The position numbers were made by a program, and so were the translations under genes. DNA of 45,844 nucleotides from the NCBI GenBank assembly GCA_025360715.1, contig JANYBS010000022.1, positions 1 to 45,844 of the forward strand, read 5' to 3'. This document shows, piece after piece, positions 8,366-16,539 of the stretch. Position 1 is the stretch's first letter, and the number at the start of each line of letters is the position of its first letter. A model generated the notes under the pieces. It had not been told where the DNA came from. It made no database searches and saw only the letters and a program-made list of their open reading frames with translations. Source of the stretch: Candidatus Eiseniibacteriota bacterium (GTDB taxonomy: Bacteria; Eisenbacteria; RBG-16-71-46).

Positions 8366-10351
8366 TCACTGCAACTTCACCATCCGGTTGGTCGCCGTCG
8401 TGCCGCCGGCGTCGACGCGGTAGAAGTAGATCCCTCCCGCCACGGCGCGGCCCGCATCGTCACGGCCGTCCCAGCTCAGGCTGTAGCTGCCGGCGCCCTG
8501 CAGCGGCGCATCCACCAAGCGGCGGATCACGCGGCCCTGCGCGTCGTAGAGTACGACCTTCACCGAGGACGCCGAGAACAGGTCGTAGTGGATGCTCGTC
8601 GCGCCGATGAACGGGTTCGGACGATTGGCGAAGAGCTGCAGCGCGCGCGGCCGGTTCACGGCTGGCCCATCACCCACTGCGAGCACGCCCGCACCGCCCG
8701 CGCCGAAGACCTGGAACTGTACGAGCGGTGTGGTCGCCAGGCCGTTCGCGGCAGCCGGATCCTGCACATACCAGCGCGCATAGAGCGTCTTGCCGTACAG
8801 GGCCGCGTCATCCGGGATCGACAGCGTGGCCGAGCCGAAGCCCGCGCCGTTGCCCGAACCGGCGAGCGACGTGACGACCTTCGCGAAGGATGCGGTCGCG
8901 GGGAGCGCGCTCGCATCGGGCGCATGCTCGTCCACCACCAGCGTGGCATTCGCGCCACCCAAAGCGCTGTAGACGCCCATCGTGAAGCTGGGGTTGCCCG
9001 CGAGCGGCGGCTCGAACGCCACAGCCTGCGGCACGTTGCTACCGCTGCCGGCCACGCCCAGGCCCGAGCTCTGCGGCACGAGGGTGCCTTCGCTGTAGAG
9101 CGTGGGCCGGTCGAACGGCGCACTGCCACTGGCCACGCGCGGATCGGTGAACGCGCGGGTCATGAACGCGACGAGCGCGTTGAGTTGGTTGTTATTCAGG
9201 TTCAGCGGCCGTAGCGGGTTATTCGGCGCCGGAAAATCACCGCCGCGATTGTAGAAGTCCACCACCTCGCGCAGCGTGTGGAACCGGCCGTCATGCATGA
9301 ACGACTTGCGCAGCGCGACATTGCGCAGGTTCGGGGTGCGGAACGCGCCCAGGTCGGCTGGAACGTGGGTGATCGCCATGCGGCCAGAGTCCTGGGTGGC
9401 AGGCACGACGCCCGTGTAGTGGAACAGGTTATCGGCGGTGAGCGCGCTGCCATGGCAGAGCCCGCACGGCAGCGTGGTGAAGAGCACGCGGCCCTGAGCC
9501 TCTTGAGGGGTGAGCGTCACGGGGAGGCCGCCGTTGAGCGAATCGTACGGCGTCTGCCCCGACCACAGCGTGCGCTCGTAGGTGGCGATCGCCATGATGA
9601 TGCGCGCGGGCGACACGAGCGGCGAACCGTACGCTTCCTGGAACAACTGCGGATAGGTGCGGCCGTTGATGTAGCTCGTGAGCGCCGACGGCATGCTGAG
9701 CGCGAGCGCGAGCGGCTTCACGCTCGCGACGCGGGTGGCGATGTCGGTCCAATCGCGCCCGATGTGGCCCATCTCGGTGGTCGAAGCTGGCGGCGCAGCG
9801 CACTGCGTCTCGAGCGCACCACCTGCGCGGATCAGGGTGTCGCCGGTGACGGGATCCGTGAAAGTAGAGCCCGCGCGGCCGTCCCAGAACAGCAGGTTCG
9901 AATAGCCCGCGTCGATGAACGACGGCGAACAGCGCGGGGTCACCTGCTCCTTGACGCCGAACTTGGCTGACCACGCGAGCGAGCCATCGGCGTTGTTGTA
10001 TTGCACGCCGGGCGAGCTGAGGATGTCGTCCGCGGTGCCCAGTACGCCATCGTTGCCCGGATTCGTGGCGCGCAGGTTGCCCGCGACCTGACGCGGGTCC
10101 TCGCCGCCGGCCAGCGGCTGGTGGCAGCTGCCGCACGCGACCATGCGGGTCGACGAGAGCTGCTCGTCCCAGAAGAGCACCTTGCCCAGGTTGGCTTTGG
10201 CGGCCGTGATGGGGTTCGCCAGCGGTGCGCTCGGTGCCACAAGCGGCACGAGCGGCGGTGGTGGCGGCGGGCCGCCCTGCGCGAAAGCGGCGGTGATGGG
10301 AAGTACGAGCAGCAAGAGGCGCAGCGGGCGGACGTACAGGGAGCGTCTCAT
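8366..10351 (-). CDS. Secreted di-heme cytochrome c peroxidase-family protein with FlgD-like C-terminal domain
   Basis: 661 residues. A signal peptide (LRLLLLVLPITAAFA) is followed by a proline run at 28-33. The two c-type heme sites are CGSCH (73-77) and CGLCH (296-300) in a CcpA/MauG-like fold; FMHDGRF is the conserved block after the second heme. Downstream is an all-beta region (about 450-570), then a FlgD immunoglobulin-like module (about 575-661: RPNPF, YDAQGRVIRRL, WDGRDDAGR, GIYFYRV). Such modules end many secreted FCB proteins and resemble type IX sorting domains. Expected role: peroxide reduction or heme-based oxidation outside the inner membrane. The start at 10351 has GAGGGGGA upstream; the longer frame to 10600 adds non-protein-like sequence. 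Confidence 0.9.
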   Translation of the reverse strand: MRRSLYVRPLRLLLLVLPITAAFAQGGPPPPPPLVPLVAPSAPLANPITAAKANLGKVLFWDEQLSSTRMVACGSCHQPLAGGEDPRQVAGNLRATNPGNDGVLGTADDILSSPGVQYNNADGSLAWSAKFGVKEQVTPRCSPSFIDAGYSNLLFWDGRAGSTFTDPVTGDTLIRAGGALETQCAAPPASTTEMGHIGRDWTDIATRVASVKPLALALSMPSALTSYINGRTYPQLFQEAYGSPLVSPARIIMAIATYERTLWSGQTPYDSLNGGLPVTLTPQEAQGRVLFTTLPCGLCHGSALTADNLFHYTGVVPATQDSGRMAITHVPADLGAFRTPNLRNVALRKSFMHDGRFHTLREVVDFYNRGGDFPAPNNPLRPLNLNNNQLNALVAFMTRAFTDPRVASGSAPFDRPTLYSEGTLVPQSSGLGVAGSGSNVPQAVAFEPPLAGNPSFTMGVYSALGGANATLVVDEHAPDASALPATASFAKVVTSLAGSGNGAGFGSATLSIPDDAALYGKTLYARWYVQDPAAANGLATTPLVQFQVFGAGGAGVLAVGDGPAVNRPRALQLFANRPNPFIGATSIHYDLFSASSVKVVLYDAQGRVIRRLVDAPLQGAGSYSLSWDGRDDAGRAVAGGIYFYRVDAGGTTATNRMVKLQ

Positions 10352-10396
10352 CGGGTCATTCCCCCTCGTGTTTCGTGCGTGGCCGGGATGCGGACC

Positions 10397-10409
10397 GACC
10401 CGTCGGGTC
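10397..10409. repeat. Short inverted repeat upstream of the di-heme peroxidase
   Basis: GACCCG T CGGGTC is a perfect 6-bp inverted repeat with a 1-nt centre, 46-58 nt upstream of the start codon at 10351. With so small a loop it is more like a protein-binding dyad than an RNA hairpin. Confidence 0.4.
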
Positions 10410-10433
10410 CCCATCCTGTGGGCATGTGGAGCG

Positions 10434-10452
10434 GGCCGGTTACTGACCGGCC
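10434..10452. repeat. Inverted repeat in the leader of the di-heme peroxidase
   Basis: GGCCGGT (10434-10440) and ACCGGCC (10446-10452) form a 7-bp stem with a 5-nt loop, about 85-100 nt upstream of the gene start. The rest of 10453-10645 shows no convincing gene or promoter. Confidence 0.45.
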
Positions 10453-10645
10453 GCCTCGAAGCCACGCCTTTGCAAACTGCGTTCCGTTCGTGACAAGCCG
10501 GTCGCTTGCGTCGCCAAGGGGGCCATTGGCGCGTGAATCCATCGCCTGGGCAAGCAATCCGTGCGCACACGCAGCATTGCCGCTGACCGCCACCGACCAA
10601 CTGCGAGCGCCAGAGTGTACCGGACGGTTCAGCAGCATCGTACGT

Positions 10646-10685
10646 ATGAAAAGAAACTCGCCGCGGCCCCGAAGGACCACGGCGA
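10646..10685 (-). terminator. Intrinsic terminator with UUCG tetraloop after citrate synthase
   Basis: On the minus strand a 12-bp stem (10685-10674 with 10669-10658, two G-U pairs) closes a C(UUCG)G tetraloop and is followed by a T-rich tail GTTTCTTTT. It begins 30 nt after the stop of the gene ending at 10715. This is a textbook rho-independent terminator. Confidence 0.9.
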
Positions 10686-10714
10686 TCACGTGGCTGAACT
10701 TATTTTGCTTCAGC

Positions 10715-11854
10715 TTACTTGCCGACCACCAGACCCTTGGGCCCGATGTATTCGCTCTGCGGGCGGATCAGGTGGTCCTCGGCGTGCTGCTCGATCACGT
10801 GCGCACACCAGCCGGCTGCGCGGCCGCAGGCGAAGAGCGCCACGAACGTCGTGGGCTTCAGGCCCAGCGACTGCAGCACGAGCGCCGTGTAGAACTCGAC
10901 GTTCGTCTTGAGATTGCGGCCCGGCTTCACCTCGTCGAGCACGCGGAGCACCGTGCCTTCGACGGTGCGAGCGAGCTCGAAGAGCGAGTGGTCTTCGAGG
11001 CGGGCGTGGGTCATCTCGTCGGCGACCTTGGCCAGGACCTCGGCGCGTGGGTCGCGGACCTTATACACGCGGTGGCCAAAGCCCATGATGCGGCGGCCGG
11101 CGGTGAGTTCATTGCGTACCCACGGCTCCGCGTTCTCGGCCGTCTTGATGTCGAGCAGCATGTCGAGCACCGGGCCCGGCGCGCCGCCGTGCAGCGGCCC
11201 CTTGAGCGCACCGATGCCACCGGTGAGCGCACTCACCATGTCGGAACGCGTGCTGGCGATCACCCGGCTGGCAAACGTCGACGCGTTCATGCCGTGGTCC
11301 ATGACGACGACCCAGTACGTATCGAGCGCCCGCGCGCCGATCGGATCAGGCTCCGTACCATTGACCATGTAGAGGAAGTTCGCGGCGAGCGACAGGTCCT
11401 TGCGGGGCGCGATCGGCTCCTGCCCCGTCGCCAAGCGCGTGTGCGCCGCGACGATGGTCGGGAACCGCGCGACGAGCATCTTGGCGCTCTGGAAATCGGC
11501 TGCGGGCGAGATGTCGTTGGGATCCTTGAGGTCGAGCGAGAGCGTGGCGCAGGCCATGCGCAGCGCGTCAATGGGCGGCGCGTTCTTGGCGGCGCGCAGC
11601 ACGGCGAGCGTCGTCGCGGGGATCTCGCGCAACTCCGCGATCTCATGCGTGAGCGCCGCGGCCTCTTCCTTGGAAGGCAGATGGCCCTTCCACAGAAGGT
11701 GTGCCGCCTCCTCGAATGTGACCTTGCCCGCGAGCTCTTTGAGCTCGTATCCCGCGATGATGAGCACGCCGTTCTGGCCGTCGACGTGGCTCAGCTTCGT
11801 CTGTGCTGCGACGACGCCGTCCAATCCGCGGGGCGTGGAGGTAGTGCCAGCCAT
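10715..11854 (-). CDS. gltA: Citrate synthase (or methylcitrate synthase)
   Basis: 379 residues, the size of short bacterial citrate synthases. It condenses oxaloacetate with acetyl-CoA (or propionyl-CoA in 2-methylcitrate synthases). Catalytic-histidine contexts are visible in MDHGMNAST and GPLHGGAP, with GFGHRVYK for substrate binding. The usual catalytic Asp segment NVDFY reads NVEFYTAL here, a conservative Asp-to-Glu change. The start at 11854 has AAGGAG 8 nt upstream, and a promoter lies just above; the much longer frame to 12625 is a shadow through the CoA-transferase gene. Citrate versus methylcitrate specificity cannot be decided from motifs; no prpB/prpD genes are nearby. Confidence 0.92.
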   Translation of the reverse strand: MAGTTSTPRGLDGVVAAQTKLSHVDGQNGVLIIAGYELKELAGKVTFEEAAHLLWKGHLPSKEEAAALTHEIAELREIPATTLAVLRAAKNAPPIDALRMACATLSLDLKDPNDISPAADFQSAKMLVARFPTIVAAHTRLATGQEPIAPRKDLSLAANFLYMVNGTEPDPIGARALDTYWVVVMDHGMNASTFASRVIASTRSDMVSALTGGIGALKGPLHGGAPGPVLDMLLDIKTAENAEPWVRNELTAGRRIMGFGHRVYKVRDPRAEVLAKVADEMTHARLEDHSLFELARTVEGTVLRVLDEVKPGRNLKTNVEFYTALVLQSLGLKPTTFVALFACGRAAGWCAHVIEQHAEDHLIRPQSEYIGPKGLVVGK

Positions 11855-11873
11855 GTGAGTACTCCTTCTGCTT

Positions 11874-11902
11874 TCGATATGGGTCAGGACAGCACACGTC
11901 AA
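11874..11902 (-). promoter_or_regulatory. Candidate sigma70-type promoter for citrate synthase
   Basis: TTGACG (11902-11897), 17-nt spacer, TATCGA (11879-11874) on the minus strand, about 20 nt upstream of the start codon. A strong AAGGAG ribosome binding site follows. Confidence 0.5.
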
Positions 11903-11978
11903 AGGGAGGAAGGTGTCGGGAATATCCCACCGCCGAAGGCGACTGGCAACGCGGGTGCCTCCCCCGGCATCGGCCGCA

Positions 11979-11995
11979 GCCGCCGGGGTGGCGGC
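11979..11995 (-). terminator. Weak hairpin after the CoA-transferase gene
   Basis: GCCGCC and GGCGGC form a 6-bp stem with a 5-nt loop, 5 nt beyond the stop at 12000. No T tract follows, so termination here would be weak or factor-dependent. Confidence 0.3.
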
Positions 11996-11999
11996 CGGG

Positions 12000-13157
12000 T
12001 CAGGCGGGGCCGAACCTTGCACGGAACGCGTCATCGTGTTCGCCCAAGCGTGGCGGCGGCAGGACCACGTCCGGCCGCCTGCCTTCGATGCGCCAGGGCA
12101 GCGACAAGATGCCGGTCTTCTGGCCGCCCGCGAGTACCGTCTCGCGCACGAGGCCGTTGAGAGCGAATGCCGGGTCGCGCACGACTTCATGCACCTCGCG
12201 CACCGCGCCGGCCGGGATCTTCGCGGTGGCGAGCGCCGCCAGCCAGTGCTCCCGAGGCTGCGCGGCGAAGGTGGCCGCGAGCCAGTCGACCACCTCGCTG
12301 CGTGCAAGCACGCGATCGGGATTGCGGGCCCAGCGCGGATCCTGGCCGCGCGCCGGCTCACCGAGCGCGGCGCAGAGCCGCTGCCACTGCTCGTCGTTGC
12401 CCACCGCCAGCACGAACAATCCATCGCTGGCGGCAAAGGTCTGGTAAGGCACGATCGTCGGGTGGCCATTGCCATAGCGCCGGGCCGGCTGGCCGGTCGA
12501 GAGCGCCGACTGCGCGACGTTGACCAGGCTATGCACACCCACATCGGCGAGCGCGACATCGAGATGCGCGCCGCCCTTGCCGCGCAGCGAGCCCACGAGC
12601 GCGGCGAGGATCGCGCTCGCGGCATGCACGCCGGTGAGCACGTCGATCAAGGCCACCCCCACCTTGAGCGGCGGGCCATCGGCCTCGCCCGTGATGCTCT
12701 GCAGGCCGACGAAGCCCTGCATCATGGCGTCGTAGCCCGGCAGGTGCGCGTACGGGCCGTCCTGGCCATAACCGGTGATCGAGCAGACGATCAGCGAAGG
12801 CTTCGTCTGGCGCAGCGATGCGGCATCCAGACCGAACACCGCAAGATCGCCCGGCACGAAGTTCTCCACCACCACATCGGCCGCGAGCGCGGCGCGGCGC
12901 ACGAGCGCCAGCTGATCGGCGTCGCGAAGATCCATCGCCGCCGAGCGCTTGTTGCGGTTCACGCTCAGGAAGTAGGCCGATTGATCGCCCACGAACGGCG
13001 GCCCCCACGCGCGTGTCTCGTCGCCGTGCCCGGGCCGCTCGATCTTCCAGACCTCGGCGCCGAGGTCGCCCAGCATCTGCGTGGCGTAAGGGCCCGCGAG
13101 CACGCGCGAGAGATCGAGGACGACCAGGCCCTCGAGCGGCTGCGCGGCACCGTTCAC
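12000..13157 (-). CDS. CaiB/BaiF-type (class III) CoA-transferase
   Basis: 385 residues of the family III CoA-transferases, which move CoA between carboxylic acids through an aspartyl anhydride. Family features: LEGLVVLDLSRVLAGPYATQ at the N-terminus, VENFVPGDL, SITGYGQDGPY, then LPGYDAMMQG carrying the catalytic Asp (D143). The protein is cytosolic. The start is a GTG whose GTGA overlaps the M2 peptidase stop, so translation is coupled. Donor and acceptor are unknown; being between a nitrilase, a peptidase and citrate synthase gives no specific substrate. Confidence 0.9.
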   Translation of the reverse strand: MNGAAQPLEGLVVLDLSRVLAGPYATQMLGDLGAEVWKIERPGHGDETRAWGPPFVGDQSAYFLSVNRNKRSAAMDLRDADQLALVRRAALAADVVVENFVPGDLAVFGLDAASLRQTKPSLIVCSITGYGQDGPYAHLPGYDAMMQGFVGLQSITGEADGPPLKVGVALIDVLTGVHAASAILAALVGSLRGKGGAHLDVALADVGVHSLVNVAQSALSTGQPARRYGNGHPTIVPYQTFAASDGLFVLAVGNDEQWQRLCAALGEPARGQDPRWARNPDRVLARSEVVDWLAATFAAQPREHWLAALATAKIPAGAVREVHEVVRDPAFALNGLVRETVLAGGQKTGILSLPWRIEGRRPDVVLPPPRLGEHDDAFRARFGPA

Positions 13158-14797
13158 GAGACGGCCATGCGTCCGGCCAGCTCATCCAGGAATGCCTGGC
13201 TTCCAAACGCACTGCCGGTCGCGTGCTTCACCAGCTCGCGCCAGTTGCGGCTACGGCCCGGCGCGTAGAAGCGCGTCTTGAAGAACTCGCCCACCGCCGG
13301 GTCACCGACAAAGCGCTGCCAACGATCCGCGCCACCGCCCAGCACATGATCGAGCACATGGGACTGCAACTGCGACGCGAGCATCTCGCCAAGCAGGTAG
13401 TTGTGGTAATAGACCGGGGCGATACAGAAATGGATCTTCGCCGCCCAGTCGGGCGCGTTGCGGTTCTCGGGTCTGGTCACGCCCTGCAAGCGTTCGACAA
13501 GGTCCCACCAGAGCTTGCGCAGGTCCTGAGTCGGATCGCGGTAGAGCGCGCGCTCCATGTGGATCATGACCATCTCCCAGCGCGCGGCCACCAGCAGCTG
13601 CTCGCGCACCGCGCGACTGACGGGCTCGGCGATCTTCGCCAGCTCCGCGGGATCGGCGCCGGCATAGCGCTGCATCCACAGTGGGTTCTTGGCGAGCCGC
13701 CCGAAGATCATCGCGCTCGCCTCGGTGGCCAGGATGTGCGCGTGCGAACGCAGCAGCCACGGAAGCGTGCGGTCCACGTACTTGTCGTACACGGCGTGGC
13801 CGTACTCATGCAGCATCGTGCCCATCCACTTTTCATCGGAGCGATTGTTACAGAGCACACGGATCTCGCCCGCGCGGTCGATGCTCATGCAGAAGGCGTG
13901 CTGGTTCTTGTTGGGCTTCTCGTACAAGTCGGCCAACTTCAACAAGTCCGCGATCTCGAAGCCGGATGCCTTGAAGAAGCTCTGGGTGAGCTCCTCCAGG
14001 TTCGCGCCTTCATAGAACCGATCCAGGTCCACTTCGGCTGCAGGCGCTTCCTGGAAGAACGGGTCTTCGTAGTGCCATGGCCGCAGACTCGGGACGGGGA
14101 TCGCATAGCGCTGCGCGAGCCTTGCATCGAGTGCGCCCTTGTAGGCATCCCACAGCGGCTGCGTGCCTGTTTCAAGTTCTTCCAGGAGCTGGAAGAGTTC
14201 GGTCTCATCGAGCTCATCAAGCTCCAGGTTCATACTGTAATAGTTCGCAAAACCCAACGCGCGCGCGCCTTCGTTGCGCAGGTTCACGAGTTCGAGCAAC
14301 CGCGTCTCGACCTTCGCTCCCACCTGCTTGGCCGCTTCCCACGCGCGCTGGCGCAGCGCCACGTCACGCGAAGTGGTGAGCACCTCGCGGATGCGGTTGT
14401 CGGGCACGCCTTCGCCGTCGAGCTGTGCGCGATAGGTGCTGAACGTGGCCTCGAGCTGCTTCTCGATCCCTACTTGTTTCTGGATGAGTTCCGCAGGCAA
14501 CTGCCTGGCGCGGAAACCCGCATGCAGCAGCCGCACCTGACGGTCGAGCAATGGGTCCGAGAGCGGACCACCCGCGAGGATCGCGCTCAGGAATTCATAC
14601 GGCTCGCGGCGCGCGAAGATGAGGCGCATCTGCGAATCCAATCTTGTGGTGTTGCGCAGGTGCTCTTCCGCACCCGTGGTGGCGAGCAGCCAGTATTCAC
14701 GGTTGTGCTCGAGTTCGAGCGGCTGCAGTTCGGCGACGAGCTTGTCGATGAACGCGGCGACCTGGGCTTCGCGCGAGGTTTCGGAGGGCTGGGTCAC
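13154..14797 (-). CDS. M2 family zinc metallopeptidase (peptidyl-dipeptidase/ACE-like)
   Basis: 547 residues from GTG 14797. Zinc motif MLHEYGHAVY (HEYGH, about 330-334) and downstream glutamate ligand in ATEASAMIFGRL (about E359) follow the M2 pattern (HExxH then E in EASAM). RPWHYEDPFFQEAP and CIAPVYYHNYLLGEM are further M2 blocks. There is no signal peptide, so this is probably a cytosolic peptidase. M2 members remove dipeptides from C-termini; specificity here is unproven. Start: TTG 14827 opens the frame but has weak upstream pairing, while GTG 14797 has AAGGA 11 nt upstream. M3 oligopeptidases are an alternative, but the flanking blocks fit M2 better. Confidence 0.87.
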   Translation of the reverse strand: MTQPSETSREAQVAAFIDKLVAELQPLELEHNREYWLLATTGAEEHLRNTTRLDSQMRLIFARREPYEFLSAILAGGPLSDPLLDRQVRLLHAGFRARQLPAELIQKQVGIEKQLEATFSTYRAQLDGEGVPDNRIREVLTTSRDVALRQRAWEAAKQVGAKVETRLLELVNLRNEGARALGFANYYSMNLELDELDETELFQLLEELETGTQPLWDAYKGALDARLAQRYAIPVPSLRPWHYEDPFFQEAPAAEVDLDRFYEGANLEELTQSFFKASGFEIADLLKLADLYEKPNKNQHAFCMSIDRAGEIRVLCNNRSDEKWMGTMLHEYGHAVYDKYVDRTLPWLLRSHAHILATEASAMIFGRLAKNPLWMQRYAGADPAELAKIAEPVSRAVREQLLVAARWEMVMIHMERALYRDPTQDLRKLWWDLVERLQGVTRPENRNAPDWAAKIHFCIAPVYYHNYLLGEMLASQLQSHVLDHVLGGGADRWQRFVGDPAVGEFFKTRFYAPGRSRNWRELVKHATGSAFGSQAFLDELAGRMAVS

Positions 14798-14839
14798 AGA
14801 AGTGTCGGTCCTTGGGTTTCGAGGCAAGAATCCCGGCGC

Positions 14840-15646
14840 CTAGCGCACCAGGTCGCGATAGAACTTGGGCTGTCTCGGGCGGAACAGATGCGTGCGCTTC
14901 GTGAGCGACTTATCGCGCGCGATATCCAGATCCAGATCCGCGGCCATGGCGATCTCGGCGGTCTTGCTCGCGCGCGCCATGGGGATACCATGCGCGTCCA
15001 CGATCTGGCTGCGGCCCGTGAAGGGCACCGTGCCGCCGGGGCGCTTCTCGGTGCCTGTGCGATTCGCGGTGATCGTGTACACGCGATTCTCGATGGAGCG
15101 TGTGAGCATCGCCTGCTGGGCGTTCGCGAATACCAGGTTGGACGGATGCGCGATCACGTCGGCGCCCTTGAGCGCGAGCACACGTGCGGTCTCGGGGAAG
15201 CGCCAGTCATAGCAGATGATCATGCCGATCCTGGCCGGTCCTACCTTGTGCACGCTCAGGTCGCGATCGCCGGGGCGGAACCACTCCTGCTCGCGCTCGA
15301 AGAGATGGAGCTTGCGGTAGACACTCACGATCCCCTTGGGACCCACGAGCATGGCGCTGTTGTAATACCTACCGCGCGAGGCTTCGGCGAAGCCCGCGAT
15401 GTAAAAGCGCTTCTCGCGCTTGGCCGCGTATCTCAACGCAGCGGCGGTGGCACCGGTGCTGGGGTCCTCGGCGAGCTGCGCCACCTCGGCGTGCGAGCTG
15501 AACACATAGCCCGTCGACCAGAGCTCGGGCAGCACAACCAGATGCGCATCCACAGTGGCGGCGAGCGCGAGGCCTTTTTCGAGATTGGCGTCGGTCGCGC
15601 CGAACGTGGGCTTGCATTGCACGAATGCGACTCGGAAGTTGTTCAT
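14840..15646 (-). CDS. Nitrilase-superfamily carbon-nitrogen hydrolase
   Basis: 268 residues with the Glu-Lys-Cys catalytic triad visible: E41 in VLPELW, K112 in YRKLHLF, C145 in MIICYDWRFPE. The fold is a cytosolic amidase such as an omega-amidase-like or N-carbamoyl hydrolase; C-Y-D-W-R-F-P-E is typical of branch members acting on small amides. The start at 15646 begins directly with the first beta strand; the longer frame to 15739 adds a non-homologous stretch covering the repeat-containing promoter region. It is first gene of a run with the M2 peptidase and CoA-transferase. Exact substrate unknown. Confidence 0.88.
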   Translation of the reverse strand: MNNFRVAFVQCKPTFGATDANLEKGLALAATVDAHLVVLPELWSTGYVFSSHAEVAQLAEDPSTGATAAALRYAAKREKRFYIAGFAEASRGRYYNSAMLVGPKGIVSVYRKLHLFEREQEWFRPGDRDLSVHKVGPARIGMIICYDWRFPETARVLALKGADVIAHPSNLVFANAQQAMLTRSIENRVYTITANRTGTEKRPGGTVPFTGRSQIVDAHGIPMARASKTAEIAMAADLDLDIARDKSLTKRTHLFRPRQPKFYRDLVR

Positions 15647-15685
15647 GGCGCGTGACGCTAGCGGCAGGGCTTTCGCGGCGCAACC

Positions 15686-15703
15686 ATACGTGACATACGT
15701 GAC
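15686..15703. repeat. Tandem 9-bp direct repeat upstream of the nitrilase gene
   Basis: ATACGTGAC occurs twice without a gap (15686-15694 and 15695-15703), 40-57 nt before the nitrilase start codon. Each copy contains the ACGT dyad. This is where an operator or promoter would be expected. Confidence 0.5.
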
Positions 15704-15746
15704 AGGAAACCACCTCGCAGCCGGAGACCGCGATCCCACCCTGCAA

Positions 15747-15799
15747 GAAAATAACCGGCAGCCAGGCCGGAACAGTGGGTCCGGATCCTGACTGCCGGT
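15747..15799 (-). terminator. Intrinsic terminator after the duplicated-domain gene
   Basis: ACCGGCAG (15754-15761) pairs with CTGCCGGT (15792-15799), enclosing a nested CCGGA/TCCGG stem. On the minus strand it is followed by TTATTTTC. It lies 38 nt beyond the stop of the gene ending at 15837. Confidence 0.75.
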
Positions 15800-15836
15800 G
15801 GTGCGGCTCCCTCACGAGCCGCTTCTCTTGGCCCGC

Positions 15837-16421
15837 CTAGAGCGGGTTGGGATATTCCATGCGCAGCCCTCCCAGAGGACCCATCGGAACCTCAGACCAG
15901 GTAGGAACGAACGCCATCCGGGAGTCTCGCGAGTCCAGGGGAGCCCCTGCGCTCTCGGAAAGCGCCATGTGCACGACCGCTTCCGAGTTCACGAGCTGGA
16001 CTTCGCGCCCCGCCAGAAGGACGAAGAAGTCCCAACCCCGGCTGTTCATGAAATCCGAGATGCGCTGTGTGGGTCGCTCGAGCGGCATCCACACTCGTCC
16101 TGACACTGATGTGCCGTCGGACAGCCATACCTCCGCCTCCTCCTCACGCCACGGCATGAAACCGCGGTTGAAGACATCGCTCGGCAGGACCGACGGATCC
16201 GGAGTGACGCGCACCAGCCTGTTTTTGTGAAACAGCTGGATGCGTCCTTCGGGTCCGACCGCGACCGGCACGAAACGCGACGTCTCATTGAGCTTCGCCA
16301 GGATCGTCTGGTGCTGGCTTCCTGCAGGATCCAGATCGAGGAACACCTGGCCTTCCGTACCGCTCAGGTCCTTTGACCAGAGACGCACGGGCACCCGGCG
16401 CTTGGGGATGTAATCCGACAT
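15837..16421 (-). CDS. Protein of unknown function with duplicated small beta domain
   Basis: 194 residues, no signal peptide or membrane segment. Two halves look alike: residues about 10-73 (VPVRLW, GQVFLDL, ILAKLNETSRFVPVA, IQLFHKNRLVRV) and about 96-157 (AEVWLSDG, GRVWMPL, ISDFMNSRGWDFFVLL, VQLVNSEAVVHM). Each has strand-strand-helix-strand-strand spacing with an Asn-Ser/Asn-Glu turn, resembling the small DUF6812-type domain; I am not certain of that family. The ATG at 16421 follows GAGGAGGA, a very strong ribosome binding site. It is monocistronic, with its own terminator. Function unknown; a regulatory or ligand-binding role would be a guess. Confidence 0.75.
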   Translation of the reverse strand: MSDYIPKRRVPVRLWSKDLSGTEGQVFLDLDPAGSQHQTILAKLNETSRFVPVAVGPEGRIQLFHKNRLVRVTPDPSVLPSDVFNRGFMPWREEEAEVWLSDGTSVSGRVWMPLERPTQRISDFMNSRGWDFFVLLAGREVQLVNSEAVVHMALSESAGAPLDSRDSRMAFVPTWSEVPMGPLGGLRMEYPNPL

Positions 16422-16511
16422 GCATCCTCCTCGAACGTGACTGGGGCCGGTGCCACCTTGTGCGACACCATCCCCGCCCTGACAGGCTCAGGCGAACCGC
16501 GAAGCCCTCGC

Positions 16512-16539
16512 CGTATCCCATGTGCATAGCGCTTGCCAA
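16512..16539 (-). promoter_or_regulatory. Candidate promoter for the duplicated-domain gene
   Basis: TTGGCA (16539-16534) and GATACG (16517-16512), 16-nt spacer, minus strand, about 90 nt before the start codon. The -10 match is only moderate. Confidence 0.25.

Noticed and set aside
11855-12625. N-terminal extension of the citrate synthase frame
   Set aside because: Runs through the CoA-transferase gene; a strong ribosome binding site and promoter precede ATG 11854.
12818-15655. 945-codon plus-strand open frame
   Set aside because: It lies antisense to the CoA-transferase, M2 peptidase and nitrilase genes, all with intact catalytic motifs and coupled starts. Long antisense frames are expected at this G+C.
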